From Bacillota bacterium (lineage in GTDB: Bacteria > Bacillota > SHA-98 > UBA4971): DNA of 36,492 bases. Below are positions 17,908 through 26,149 of the stretch, piece by piece. The position numbers and the translations under genes were made by a program. The stretch is from the NCBI GenBank assembly GCA_012689375.1, contig JAAZLO010000062.1:1-36492 (forward strand), read 5' to 3'. The number at the start of each line of letters is the position of its first letter. Positions within the stretch are counted from its first letter, which is position 1. Below the pieces are notes generated by a model that was not told the origin of the DNA, searched no databases, and was given only the letters and a program-made list of their open reading frames with translations.

Positions 17908-19296
17908 ATGGTAAGGGATAAAGAGACAATAGCAGCTATATCTACACCTATGGGGGAGGGAGCTATAGGTATTGTCCGGATTAGCGGTGTATATGCATTT
18001 GATATTGCCGGGAAGGTATTCAGGGATCCTTCGGGACAGCGCAAACGGAAATTAAGGCCTTGGGGTGTCAGATATGGTTCAATAGTGGATTGCAGGACAG
18101 GGGAATATATTGATGAAGTCCTTGCTGTCGCTATGCCTGCTCCGTACAGTTTTACTAGGGAAGACATAGTAGAGTTTAATTGTCACGGGGGAACCGGGGT
18201 TCTCACAAAAGTCTTGGAGACGGTAATAAAATGTGGAGCACGCCTTGCAGAGCCGGGCGAATTTACAAAAAGGGCTTTCCTTGCAGGGAGGATTGACTTG
18301 TCCCAAGCGGAAGCGGTGATAGACGTTATTCGGGCGAAAACCGATTCTGCACGCAGACTCAGCCTGGAAAATCTCAAAGGTGGTTTATCATCCAAGGTGA
18401 GTATGATAAGAGAGAGCGTACTAGGACTCCTTGCCCATATAGAAGCCGCAATTGATTTTCCGCAGGAAGATATTGAGGTATTGGAGATTCAGGATATGGC
18501 TGAACAGGCCGGAGAAGTGATATCTGGGCTTAACAGTCTTATTAATCTTGGAAAAAGCAGCCGAATTTACCGGGACGGTGTAAGCGTAGTTTTAGCGGGA
18601 AAGCCTAACGTGGGTAAATCCAGCCTTTTTAATGTTCTTATAGGGAAACAGCGTGCTATTGTTACCCATATACCCGGAACAACCCGTGATATTATAGATG
18701 ATTGGACCACGATTAAAGGGGTGCCTGTTAGATTAGTGGATACAGCAGGAATGAGAAAAACCGAAGATCTTGTAGAAAAGCTTGGGGTGGAGGCGGCAAA
18801 CCGACAGGCTGAGGCGGCTGATCTGGTTATAGTAGTTATTGACGGTAGCTGTCCTGTTGATGATGAGGATAAAGATACGTTATTTCGTACGGTGGATAAG
18901 CCGGGTATAATCGCTATAAACAAGTGTGATCTTGGAGTAAAAGTTAATGAGAACAATATCCCTCCGTATGCGGGGGTTAAAAAAATAATACAGGTAAGCG
19001 CAAGGACAGGAGAAGGCATTGATGAGCTCGAGAAAGCCTTAGGGGAACTTGCTACAACTGAAATCAAAGATGCCGGCGATAATCCGGTCATGGTTAATTT
19101 GCGGCAGCTGGAGGCTTTGGAGAATGCAATGCGTTCCATGGAGGATGCGTTGAATATCTTAAACAGCATAAAGACAACGGATCTTGCTGCAATTGATATA
19201 CAAGAATCTCTCTTTTGGCTTGATCAAATAACAGGGAGATCCGCATCAGATGATTTGATGGATAAAATATTCGGTGAATTCTGTATCGGAAAGTAA
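17908..19296 (+). CDS. mnmE: tRNA modification GTPase MnmE
   Basis: A 462-aa GTPase that with MnmG adds the cmnm5 group to wobble uridine-34 of certain tRNAs. The N-terminal formyl-THF-binding domain starts DKETIAAISTPMGEGAIG. The G domain has G1 GKPNVGKSS, G2 TTRD, G3 DTAG and G4 NKCD. The C-terminal FCIGK is the catalytic-Cys tail. I chose the ATG at 17908 because GGAGGAGG sits 8 nt upstream and the length then matches the family; a TTG at 17875 adds 11 poorly supported residues. It is followed at 38 bp by mnmG. Confidence 0.97.
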   Translation: MVRDKETIAAISTPMGEGAIGIVRISGVYAFDIAGKVFRDPSGQRKRKLRPWGVRYGSIVDCRTGEYIDEVLAVAMPAPYSFTREDIVEFNCHGGTGVLTKVLETVIKCGARLAEPGEFTKRAFLAGRIDLSQAEAVIDVIRAKTDSARRLSLENLKGGLSSKVSMIRESVLGLLAHIEAAIDFPQEDIEVLEIQDMAEQAGEVISGLNSLINLGKSSRIYRDGVSVVLAGKPNVGKSSLFNVLIGKQRAIVTHIPGTTRDIIDDWTTIKGVPVRLVDTAGMRKTEDLVEKLGVEAANRQAEAADLVIVVIDGSCPVDDEDKDTLFRTVDKPGIIAINKCDLGVKVNENNIPPYAGVKKIIQVSARTGEGIDELEKALGELATTEIKDAGDNPVMVNLRQLEALENAMRSMEDALNILNSIKTTDLAAIDIQESLFWLDQITGRSASDDLMDKIFGEFCIGK

Positions 19297-19334
19297 GCTG
19301 CAGGGTGCGCCGTTCCCGGGGGGTGTAAGCAGGA

Positions 19335-21233
19335 GTGTATGATTATGATATCATTGTTGTCGGTTGGGGCCATGCAGGTTGCGAAGCAGCCCTGGCTGCA
19401 GCCAGAATGGGTGCGAATGTTCTCCTCACAGGTTCCGGATGGGAGACAATTGCTGATATGCCATGTAATCCATCCCTTGGAGGTCCGGGGAAAGCACAAA
19501 TTATCAGGGAGATAGATGCATTAGGGGGAGAAATGGCGAAGATCATTGATCATACCTACCTGCAAATCAGACTTCTTAATACCGGGAAAGGCCCGGCGGT
19601 ACATTCGTTATGGGCCCAAGCGGATAAAAAGGCTTATACGGCACAAATGAGGAAAAGCCTTGAAATCCAACCGAATCTCACATTAAGAGTCTCGCATGTT
19701 GAAAGGATTCTTATCAATAACGAAAAGGAAATAGACGGCATAGAGACGGAGGCGGGTGAAGCTTACCGCGCTCCTATTATAATCCTTGCAACAGGAACAT
19801 ACCTTGGCGGAACAATTTATATAGGGCATGAGAGTTATTCCTCGGGACCCTATGGACAACCTGCATCTGTTGGATTATCTAAAATCCTGGGTGGGCTCGG
19901 ATTTAATCTTGTGAGATTTAAGACAGGTACATCTCCGAGAATCGCCAGACATTCCATTAATTACGCAAGAACGAAGGAACAACCTGGCCACGAACTCCCG
20001 TTTGGCTTTTCTTTCGAGACTCCTGGCACAAGAAAGAATCAGTTGCTTTGCCATTTAACTTATACTACACCTGAAACACATAATATTATCAGGACTAATT
20101 TATCTGCTGCACCGCTTTATACAGGGGCTATAACAGGACCTGGCCCACGATATTGCCCTTCAATCGAAACAAAGGTGATGGAATTCCCTGACAGGGACAG
20201 GCATCAGATATTTCTTGAGCCTGAAACAAGGGACGGGGAGACTGTGTACTTAGGGGGCTTATCAACAAGTTTGCCCCCGGATATACAAACAGAACTTGTA
20301 CACAGTGTTCCCGGACTAGAGGAAGCGGAGATTATAAGGCCGGGATATGCCATAGAATATGATTGTTTGGTGCCTACCGAAATATACCCGTGGCTAGAAG
20401 TAAAAAGAATACCAGGCTTGTTTACCGCGGGGCAAATTAACGGTACATCAGGTTATGAGGAAGCTGCAAGTCAGGGGCTTATGGCTGGAATTAACGCAGT
20501 ATTAAAGCTTAGAGGGCAAGAGCCCTTCGTGCTTCAGCGTTCTCAGGCATATATCGGTGTACTTATTGATGATTTGGTTACAAAGGGAACCCAGGAACCA
20601 TACAGGATGATGACTTCACGTGTGGAATACCGTCTGACAATCAGACAAGATAATGCAGACTTAAGATTGACGGATAAGGGATTTGATTTTGGACTTATTC
20701 CGGAAAAACGGTATCAGATGTTTAAAGAAAAACGCATGAAAATCCAAAACGAACTTACAAGACTCAAAACAACGCTCGTTCCCGGGGATAAAAACACTGC
20801 AAAACTCTTGGAGAAGATGGGAACAACACCTATTCAGACACAGACTTCATTGGCTGATTTGCTGTTACGCCCTGAGGTAGATTATGAAACTCTGGGTATT
20901 GTTGATAAAAACAGGAATGAATTGCCCCGGGATGTGCTCCTTGTTGTAGAGATAGAATCAAAATATGCAGGATACATCAAAAAGCAGATGACCCAGATAG
21001 AACGGGCCCGACGCCTAGAAACACGGCGAATACCGCGGGACATTGATTATTCACAGGTTTACGGGCTCTCACGCGAGGCAGTGGAGAAATTATCTGAAGT
21101 ACAGCCAGATTCCCTTGGCCGGGCGGCCAGGATATCCGGGGTGTCGCCTGCGGATATTGCAACCCTTATTGTGCACCTTGAAACAGGCAATCGTAAACGA
21201 AAACAGGATAACGGTGACAATGATGAAACTTGA
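19335..21233 (+). CDS. mnmG: tRNA U34 modification enzyme MnmG (GidA)
   Basis: A 632-aa FAD-binding partner of MnmE. The Rossmann motif is VGWGHAGCEAALAAARMG; the usual middle Gly of GGGHAG is Trp here, at a variable position of GxGxxG. Family blocks NPSLGGPGK, GPRYCPSIE, PTEIYPWLE and the C-terminal LSREAVEKL are present. It starts at GTG 19335, with GGGGTG about 9 nt upstream. The end overlaps rsmG by 14 nt, so mnmE-mnmG-rsmG form one unit. Length is normal. Confidence 0.97.
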   Translation: MYDYDIIVVGWGHAGCEAALAAARMGANVLLTGSGWETIADMPCNPSLGGPGKAQIIREIDALGGEMAKIIDHTYLQIRLLNTGKGPAVHSLWAQADKKAYTAQMRKSLEIQPNLTLRVSHVERILINNEKEIDGIETEAGEAYRAPIIILATGTYLGGTIYIGHESYSSGPYGQPASVGLSKILGGLGFNLVRFKTGTSPRIARHSINYARTKEQPGHELPFGFSFETPGTRKNQLLCHLTYTTPETHNIIRTNLSAAPLYTGAITGPGPRYCPSIETKVMEFPDRDRHQIFLEPETRDGETVYLGGLSTSLPPDIQTELVHSVPGLEEAEIIRPGYAIEYDCLVPTEIYPWLEVKRIPGLFTAGQINGTSGYEEAASQGLMAGINAVLKLRGQEPFVLQRSQAYIGVLIDDLVTKGTQEPYRMMTSRVEYRLTIRQDNADLRLTDKGFDFGLIPEKRYQMFKEKRMKIQNELTRLKTTLVPGDKNTAKLLEKMGTTPIQTQTSLADLLLRPEVDYETLGIVDKNRNELPRDVLLVVEIESKYAGYIKKQMTQIERARRLETRRIPRDIDYSQVYGLSREAVEKLSEVQPDSLGRAARISGVSPADIATLIVHLETGNRKRKQDNGDNDET

Positions 21234-21945
21234 AGAAGCCCTTATTGAGGGGGGAAAAATTCTAGGAATAGAGATTAGCTGTGATATGTTAGATTCATTT
21301 AGGATTCATTATGAATTACTTACGGAATTCAATAAACATACTAACTTAACGTCTATAGAAGGGGAAGAAGAAGTTGCAGTAAAGCACTTTTTGGATTCAT
21401 TAACATATTTTAAAGCTACGGAGATCATGGATAATCAACATATTGTGGATGTTGGTTCAGGTGCAGGATTTCCAGGGATCCCGCTGAAGGTAAAAAGCCC
21501 ACTTTTAGCTATTACACTTGTTGAATCCTCGCTTAAGCGTGTTAAGTTTTTAGAATGCCTAATATCCTCACTTAGACTTCCGGATGTTAAAATAATCAGA
21601 AGCAGAGCTGAGGATATGGGAAGGATAAATACTCAAAGGGAGAAATATGACGTGGCTGTTGCCCGCGGTGTTGCGGAATTAGCAGTTCTGAGCGAATTAT
21701 GTTTACCCCTTGTCAAGCCGGGAGGGGTATTTATAGCATTTAAAGGCCCAAGCATTGAAGGTGAGCTTACTGAATCCGGGAAGGCAATAGAAATAATGGG
21801 AGGACGGTTAGAAAAAACCGTTAAGATCTCATTGCCATGGAACCACGGTGACAGGAGCCTGGTAATTATCAAAAAGGAAAGATATACACCTGATAAGTAT
21901 CCAAGACGGGCCGGGATACCTAAGAAACGTCCTATAAAGCCTTAA
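21220..21945 (+). CDS. rsmG: 16S rRNA m7G527 methyltransferase RsmG
   Basis: A 241-aa SAM-dependent methyltransferase (GidB) acting on G527 of 16S rRNA. The SAM-binding motif DVGSGAGFPGIPLK is clear, preceded by the family segment FNKHTNLTSI and followed by VAVARGVAEL. The start is one of two adjacent ATGs (21220 or 21223) overlapping the end of mnmG. The SD is weak, so coupling is probable. A longer frame from 21043 lies wholly in mnmG and is rejected. Confidence 0.96.
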   Translation: MMKLEEALIEGGKILGIEISCDMLDSFRIHYELLTEFNKHTNLTSIEGEEEVAVKHFLDSLTYFKATEIMDNQHIVDVGSGAGFPGIPLKVKSPLLAITLVESSLKRVKFLECLISSLRLPDVKIIRSRAEDMGRINTQREKYDVAVARGVAELAVLSELCLPLVKPGGVFIAFKGPSIEGELTESGKAIEIMGGRLEKTVKISLPWNHGDRSLVIIKKERYTPDKYPRRAGIPKKRPIKP

Positions 21946-21955
21946 AAATTGAAGA

Positions 21956-21983
21956 TTGGCATATCGGCTTAAGCTGGTATAAA
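21956..21983 (+). promoter_or_regulatory. Possible promoter for noc-parA-parB
   Basis: TTGGCA (21956-21961), a 16-nt spacer and TATAAA (21978-21983) lie in the 157-bp gap between rsmG and noc. The match is moderate; no operator is evident. Confidence 0.4.
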
Positions 21984-22102
21984 GGAATATTGTTTTGCCT
22001 TTAGCAGGGGTCCGGCCGGGATAGGTGTAAAGAAGGCAGGGGAGGAACTCGGCCTCTAACGACGAAATAGTATCTACGGAATTTCTAAGGAGATGTCTTC
22101 TA

Positions 22103-22999
22103 ATGGGACATGGGCTATCTCGTCTTATCGGACTCCGCCGTAAGGATAGGACTCCTGTAAAAGAACAAATTCGGGAAATTCCCATTGAACTGATGAAGCC
22201 AAATCCGTACCAGCCGCGGGAGATTTTCGATGAAGAAAGTCTTACGGAGCTGAGTGCTTCTATTAGGGAACATGGGGTGCTCCAACCAATAATTGTGAGG
22301 CGGAGCGGTGAAAAGTATGAATTGGTAGTTGGTGAAAGAAGGCTCAGGGCGAGCCTTATGGCCGGTCTTTCCACAGTTCCCGCAATAATAAAGGAGCTCA
22401 CTGAAGGTGAGTCCGCAGAGCTCTCGCTAATTGAAAACTTACAACGCAAAGATCTGACAGTAATTGAAGAAATTAACGGATACGAACGACTGATTAAAGA
22501 ATTTGGGTTAACTCAACAGGAGCTGGCAAAGCGGGTTGGGAAAGGCCAATCAACCATAGCAAACAAACTAAGATTGCTAAGGCTTCCTGTACCTGTCTTA
22601 GAAGCTTTGGGGAAAAGAAAAATTACTGAACGTCATGCGAGAGCCTTATTAAAGATAAAATCAGAACAAGGCCAAATAGACATGGTAGACATGATATGCG
22701 AAAAAGGGCTTACCGTCGGGCAGACGGAGGCATTGATAGACGAAAAAAAGAAGGATATCCGCAAAAAACGTCTCAGAAGGAAGATTCGAGGAGAAGAAGC
22801 CGGTTCCATCCGTGCAATTAAAGATATAAGGCTCTTTTTAAATGCTATAAAGGACGTTATCGGGCAGTTAAAAGCGGCGGGTGTAGGAGTTGCCACTGAA
22901 GAGATTGATGGTGATGATGTTTTGGAATTTCGAATTTGTATAACTAAAGCATGGGATGGGACCAAAACGGCTGACAGCGGCAGACGTAAATTTGCATGA
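22103..22999 (+). CDS. noc: Nucleoid occlusion protein Noc (ParB family)
   Basis: A 298-aa ParB paralogue. The N-terminus MGHGLSRLIGLRRK resembles the amphipathic membrane-targeting helix of Bacillus Noc. Then come the CTP-binding motifs (PNPYQPRE, VVGERRLRASLMAG, IENLQRKDL), the helix-turn-helix (TQQELAKRVGKGQSTIANKL) and a C-terminal dimerisation region. The gene order rsmG-noc-parA-parB matches Bacillus. Noc binds NBS DNA, spreads as a CTP clamp and keeps division off the nucleoid. A perfect NBS lies at 25220-25233. The ATG at 22103 has AAGGAG about 10 nt upstream. The NBS match supports Noc rather than a second ParB. Confidence 0.9.
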   Translation: MGHGLSRLIGLRRKDRTPVKEQIREIPIELMKPNPYQPREIFDEESLTELSASIREHGVLQPIIVRRSGEKYELVVGERRLRASLMAGLSTVPAIIKELTEGESAELSLIENLQRKDLTVIEEINGYERLIKEFGLTQQELAKRVGKGQSTIANKLRLLRLPVPVLEALGKRKITERHARALLKIKSEQGQIDMVDMICEKGLTVGQTEALIDEKKKDIRKKRLRRKIRGEEAGSIRAIKDIRLFLNAIKDVIGQLKAAGVGVATEEIDGDDVLEFRICITKAWDGTKTADSGRRKFA

Positions 23000-23048
23000 T
23001 GATTATATATTGGAATTCATGGGAAAGGTCGCGCGGGGGCTGGTGGTT

Positions 23049-23810
23049 ATGGGAAAAATAATAGCTGTTACCAATCAAAAAGGTGGGGTAGGCAAAAGCA
23101 CTACCGCAGTAAATCTTAGTGCATGTATCGCAGTAAAAGGCATAGATGTTCTTCTGGTGGATATTGACCCCCAAGGCAATGCAAGCAGTGGCGTCGGGGT
23201 GAATAAACTATCCGCAGGGAGATGTATCTATGATGCTATTATTAATGATGCGCCCATCGAAACCCTGGTGATTAATACCCCGATCGAGCATTTACAGGTG
23301 ATACCTGCCACTATCCAGTTAGCAGGTGCGGAAATTGAATTGGTTTCAACTATGTCCCGGGAAATGCGATTGAAGAAAGCCCTGGAAGGAATTCGTGGGG
23401 ATTACGCTTACGTTATAATTGATTGCCCTCCCTCCCTTGGCTTATTGACACTCAATGCATTAACTGCCGCTGATTCTGTCATAGTGCCTATTCAATGTGA
23501 ATACTATGCTCTTGAAGGACTTAGTCAACTATTAAACACAATCCAACTAGTCAGGCGGCACTTAAATCCGGATCTTTCCCTTGAGGGAGTAGTTCTTACA
23601 ATGTATGACTCGCGGACGAATTTATCCCAACAAGTGGCGGATGAAGTAAGGAAGTTCTTTTCTGAGAAAGTATATGATACTGTTATTCCCAGAAATATAA
23701 GATTAGGCGAGGCACCCAGCTATGGTTTACCTATAATAATATATGATGAAAGATCAAAAGGCGCTGAAGCATATAGACAATTGGCAAAGGAAGTGGTGAC
23801 CGGTGGCTAA
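23049..23810 (+). CDS. parA: Chromosome partition ATPase ParA/Soj
   Basis: A 253-aa deviant-Walker ATPase. The P-loop KGGVGKST begins about 10 residues in, with the signature Lys of the family, and DIDPQGNASSGVG and VIIDCPPSLGLLT follow. It acts with ParB-parS in origin segregation and, in Bacillus, also modulates DnaA. The ATG at 23049 gives the canonical MGKIIAVTNQKGG start; an ATG at 23019 adds 10 residues without a clear SD. It overlaps parB by 8 nt. A Noc-site-like sequence lies inside the gene at 23352-23365. Confidence 0.96.
   Translation: MGKIIAVTNQKGGVGKSTTAVNLSACIAVKGIDVLLVDIDPQGNASSGVGVNKLSAGRCIYDAIINDAPIETLVINTPIEHLQVIPATIQLAGAEIELVSTMSREMRLKKALEGIRGDYAYVIIDCPPSLGLLTLNALTAADSVIVPIQCEYYALEGLSQLLNTIQLVRRHLNPDLSLEGVVLTMYDSRTNLSQQVADEVRKFFSEKVYDTVIPRNIRLGEAPSYGLPIIIYDERSKGAEAYRQLAKEVVTGG
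23352..23365. promoter_or_regulatory. Noc-site-like palindrome in parA (13/14)
   Basis: ATGTCCCGGGAAAT differs at one position from the Noc-binding consensus ATTTCCCGGGAAAT. It lies in the coding region of parA. Confidence 0.4.
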
Positions 23811-24651
23811 GAGGGGGCTGGGGAAAGGGCTCGGTGCACTCATACCGGATATTAGCACAAGGGTAGATCAGGAAATAAGGGAGCTTCCGGTTGACAGAAT
23901 AGAGCCTAACCCCTTCCAGCCGCGGAAACGGGTTGATGAATCTAAACTAACGGAGCTTGCTGAATCTATTAGACAACACGGCATAGTGCAGCCTTTGGTG
24001 GTAAGGCAAAAAGAGGAATCTTTTGAGTTGGTTGTAGGTCAACGGAGGCTTGAGGCTGCAAAACTAATCGGGCTGGAAAGGGTCCCTGCTATCGTAAATG
24101 CATTTGAGGATATCGAGATGATTCAAATCGCTCTTATTGAGAACCTGCAAAGGGAGGATCTCAATATAATGGAAGAAGCAGAGGCATACAAGCTCCTAAT
24201 TGATGAATTCGAAATGACCCAGGAAGAATTAGCGAAAGTCCTTGGACGAAGCAGGCCGACAATAACAAATATTATAAGACTTTTAAACCTTTCGCCGGGA
24301 GTGCAGGAAATTGTTTCACGTGGAACAATTTCTATGGGGCATGCCAGGGCCTTGCTTGCTCTCGATGACTTAAAACTGCAGGAAAAGGTTTGTAGGCATG
24401 TAGTTAAAAAAGGGCTTTCTGTAAGAGAAACGGAAGAAATCGTGCGTAGGGTAGGAAATGCCCATTACACAACTGAAACAAAGATTAAAAAGAAAGAAGT
24501 AAAGGATCCGCACATTCGGGCTGTCGAAGAAAGCCTAAGGCGTGCTCTCGGAACACAGGTCCGAATCTCTCACGGAAAAAAAAGAGGGAAAATCGAAATT
24601 GAATATTATAGTGAGGAGGATCTCGAAAGGATACTTTCTTTGGTTCTTTAG
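23803..24651 (+). CDS. parB: Chromosome partition protein ParB/Spo0J
   Basis: A 282-aa CTP-dependent parS-binding clamp. The N-terminus MAKRGLGKGLGALIPD (ParA-stimulating region) is classic. It is followed by NPFQPRKRV, VVGQRRLEAAKLIG, IENLQREDLN and the HTH TQEELAKVLGRSRPTITNI. A C-terminal dimer domain ends the protein. It starts at GTG 23803, overlapping parA by 8 nt. A parS site lies within the gene (24312-24327), as in Bacillus spo0J, and another lies 346 bp after the stop. Confidence 0.97.
   Translation: MAKRGLGKGLGALIPDISTRVDQEIRELPVDRIEPNPFQPRKRVDESKLTELAESIRQHGIVQPLVVRQKEESFELVVGQRRLEAAKLIGLERVPAIVNAFEDIEMIQIALIENLQREDLNIMEEAEAYKLLIDEFEMTQEELAKVLGRSRPTITNIIRLLNLSPGVQEIVSRGTISMGHARALLALDDLKLQEKVCRHVVKKGLSVRETEEIVRRVGNAHYTTETKIKKKEVKDPHIRAVEESLRRALGTQVRISHGKKRGKIEIEYYSEEDLERILSLVL
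24312..24327. promoter_or_regulatory. parS site inside parB
   Basis: TGTTTCACGTGGAACA fits the parS pattern TGTTNCACGTGNAACA, a 16-bp palindrome with one asymmetric position. Its position within parB parallels the parS inside Bacillus spo0J. It should load ParB clamps near the origin. Confidence 0.9.
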
Positions 24652-24981
24652 ATTTCTGTACGGACGCTGCGAAATTATTAAAACCGGCGACAGAGACAGG
24701 ATACTCTCATCCTGGGATCCCACACCCACGCTTGTTTCCCGTAAGCCCCGAATAAGTTAATACATTAAACCTGAATACCGAATTATTAATTTGCTAAAGA
24801 CTATGGAGGATAAAATTCACCCCCCAACATGTGTACAGACAGACAATGCTTTTACTGGGAAAAGTAAAATATTTAGGCCTCTATATCTGTGCAATATTAA
24901 TAATATAAGACGGTTATGTATATTTGGGCATGCTTGAAAGTGTGCAGTGTGATACTAGATTTTAAGTGCTACCAAGTTTAA

Positions 24982-25027
24982 GCAGGCAAAATGCAATGTT
25001 CCACGTGGAACATTATATTTTGCCTGC
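24982..25027. promoter_or_regulatory. parS site at the centre of a 46-bp dyad
   Basis: The core TGTTCCACGTGGAACA (24997-25012) is a perfect parS. Symmetry extends to AATG...CATT (24995-25014). After a 2-nt break on each side it continues with GCAGGCAAAAT (24982-24992) and its exact complement (25017-25027). The extra arms are not part of the usual parS and may bind another factor or form a cruciform. Confidence 0.9.
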
Positions 25028-25071
25028 CTAGTATCAGGCTGGCTTTATAAAAAGGGAGCCTGATACTAGGC
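25026..25071. repeat. 15-bp inverted repeat beside parS
   Basis: GCCTAGTATCAGGCT (25026-25040) and its exact reverse complement (25057-25071) flank a 16-nt A/T- and G-containing loop. No T-run follows on either strand, so it is not an obvious terminator. TGATACTAG occurs again at 24950-24958, before the parS dyad. Its role is unknown; it may be part of the partition complex or a cruciform. Confidence 0.7.
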
Positions 25072-25219
25072 CCCCGGAAGAATCGGCGCAGCGGGTACTC
25101 CCGGGCATGTTCGGTTTAGTTGTTGTAAAAGGGAGCAACCTGGCTTTTTTACTTGCTTTACATAGACTACCTTCCATGGAGGGCTACTACTTTAATGATG
25201 GTGTTTCTGACCTTCAAGT

Positions 25220-25233
25220 ATTTCCCGGGAAAT
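25220..25233. promoter_or_regulatory. Noc-binding site (NBS), perfect
   Basis: ATTTCCCGGGAAAT matches the Bacillus Noc consensus exactly, and the flanking bases extend it to TATTTCCCGGGAAATA. Wider symmetry (TTCAA...TTGAA, 25213-25240) makes a 28-bp palindrome with a single mismatched pair. It lies about 215 bp from the intergenic parS and close to noc itself. Confidence 0.85.
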
Positions 25234-25284
25234 ATTTGAAGGCACAGGCCCAATACACATATAAGGTGAAGGGGGAGAAATTCC

Positions 25285-25797
25285 GTGGAATTATTTACCT
25301 TGCTGCATAAAATGAATGAATTCCTTTTTGGGAAGCCGATATATGTCCTTATCATAATTTTTGCTGTGACAGTTTTTCTTTTTATTATAGTCAACATTAG
25401 GGTTAATCGAATATTAAGGGCCTCCCGGAACTTGTTCAGAGAGGCGGAAGAAAAGGGCCTTGATCAAACCCTTATAGAGTATATTGAACATATTAGGCTA
25501 ATGGAGCATAAGTTAAAAAAGCTGGGGGATCTTGTTGAAGATATTCATAATGCCTCAAGGCGACATCTCCAAGGTGTTGGTATAGTACGTTTTAATGCCT
25601 TTGAAGATACAGGCGGTAACCAAAGCTTTGCTCTTGCTTTACTTGATAGTAAGGGAGACGGTGTTGCATTGAGCAGCCTATATGGGCGTGCTGAATCAAG
25701 GATATTTGCGAAACCGGTGAAGGGGGGCGTCTCAGAATATAACCTCTCAGATGAGGAAAAGACGGCAATCCAGCAGGCATTATTAATTAACAGTTGA
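25285..25797 (+). CDS. DUF4446 membrane protein
   Basis: A 170-aa protein of the DUF4446 type, which commonly follows parB in Clostridia. An N-terminal membrane segment (about 18-40, YVLIIIFAVTVFLFIIV) is followed by an amphipathic coiled coil (about 45-95). A C-terminal globular part has GIVRFNAFEDTGGNQSFAL, GVALSSLYGR and SEYNLSDEEK. Its function is unknown; cytoplasmic exposure of the globular part is inferred. It starts at GTG 25285 with GGGGGAG upstream. The conserved neighbourhood hints at a link with the partition or envelope genes. Confidence 0.85.
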   Translation: MELFTLLHKMNEFLFGKPIYVLIIIFAVTVFLFIIVNIRVNRILRASRNLFREAEEKGLDQTLIEYIEHIRLMEHKLKKLGDLVEDIHNASRRHLQGVGIVRFNAFEDTGGNQSFALALLDSKGDGVALSSLYGRAESRIFAKPVKGGVSEYNLSDEEKTAIQQALLINS

Positions 25798-26149
25798 CCT
25801 CCTGGATTTCAATTATAGGAAAAGGGGCGGACAATACGAAAACACATATCTTTGAATGGATGTCTATACATAAGAGCACACTAATTTTGTATACATCGAT
25901 TCTATGATCGGTACAAAATATGAGTCATTAAAGATTAATTGAAAGGCAGGAAATTCGGCCCGTCTGTCGAAGTATAATTCGAAATTCCGGTTTCCTTGCA
26001 TAGACTTGGGCAACCCCATTTGGAAGCAGGGACCGGATATGTTATATTGCTGTATATTCAGACTAAAAATCAGCATAATCACAGCAACTGCCCAGGTGGG
26101 ACAAGTAGAATTAAATCGAAGGGTCGGACTGCAGTGGAAGAGACGAGCC
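25798..26149. other. Gap before M23 peptidase gene
   Basis: This gap of about 350 bp has no supported gene. The peptidase frame remains open back to 26006, but that part lacks a membrane-protein or peptidase signature. A TGTCGAA sequence (25965-25971), like half of a Spo0A box, is present. I see no convincing sigma-A promoter. Confidence 0.5.

Larger units (their letters stand above)
24652..25284. other. Partition-site intergenic region
   Basis: No gene is supported in these 633 bp. The left 330 bp are A/T-rich with only small inverted repeats (for example CAGGAT/ATCCTG near 24698-24715). The right part holds the parS dyad (24982-25027), a 15-bp inverted repeat (25026-25071) and the Noc site (25220-25233). 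Short frames across the Noc site and parS have no SD and look like chance. The region looks like a dedicated chromosome-organising segment. Confidence 0.75.

Noticed and set aside
24804-24938. 44-codon frame starting ATGGAGGAT after parB
   Set aside because: No ribosome-binding site before it and no resemblance to a protein family, so chance is likely.
25107-25310. 67-codon frame over the Noc site
   Set aside because: No SD, no recognisable motif, and it overlaps the DUF4446 start. The DNA is explained by the Noc palindrome.
26006-26149. Upstream extension of the M23 peptidase
   Set aside because: The added 48 residues show no signal or domain, and the membrane segment fits better near the N-terminus with the ATG at 26150.
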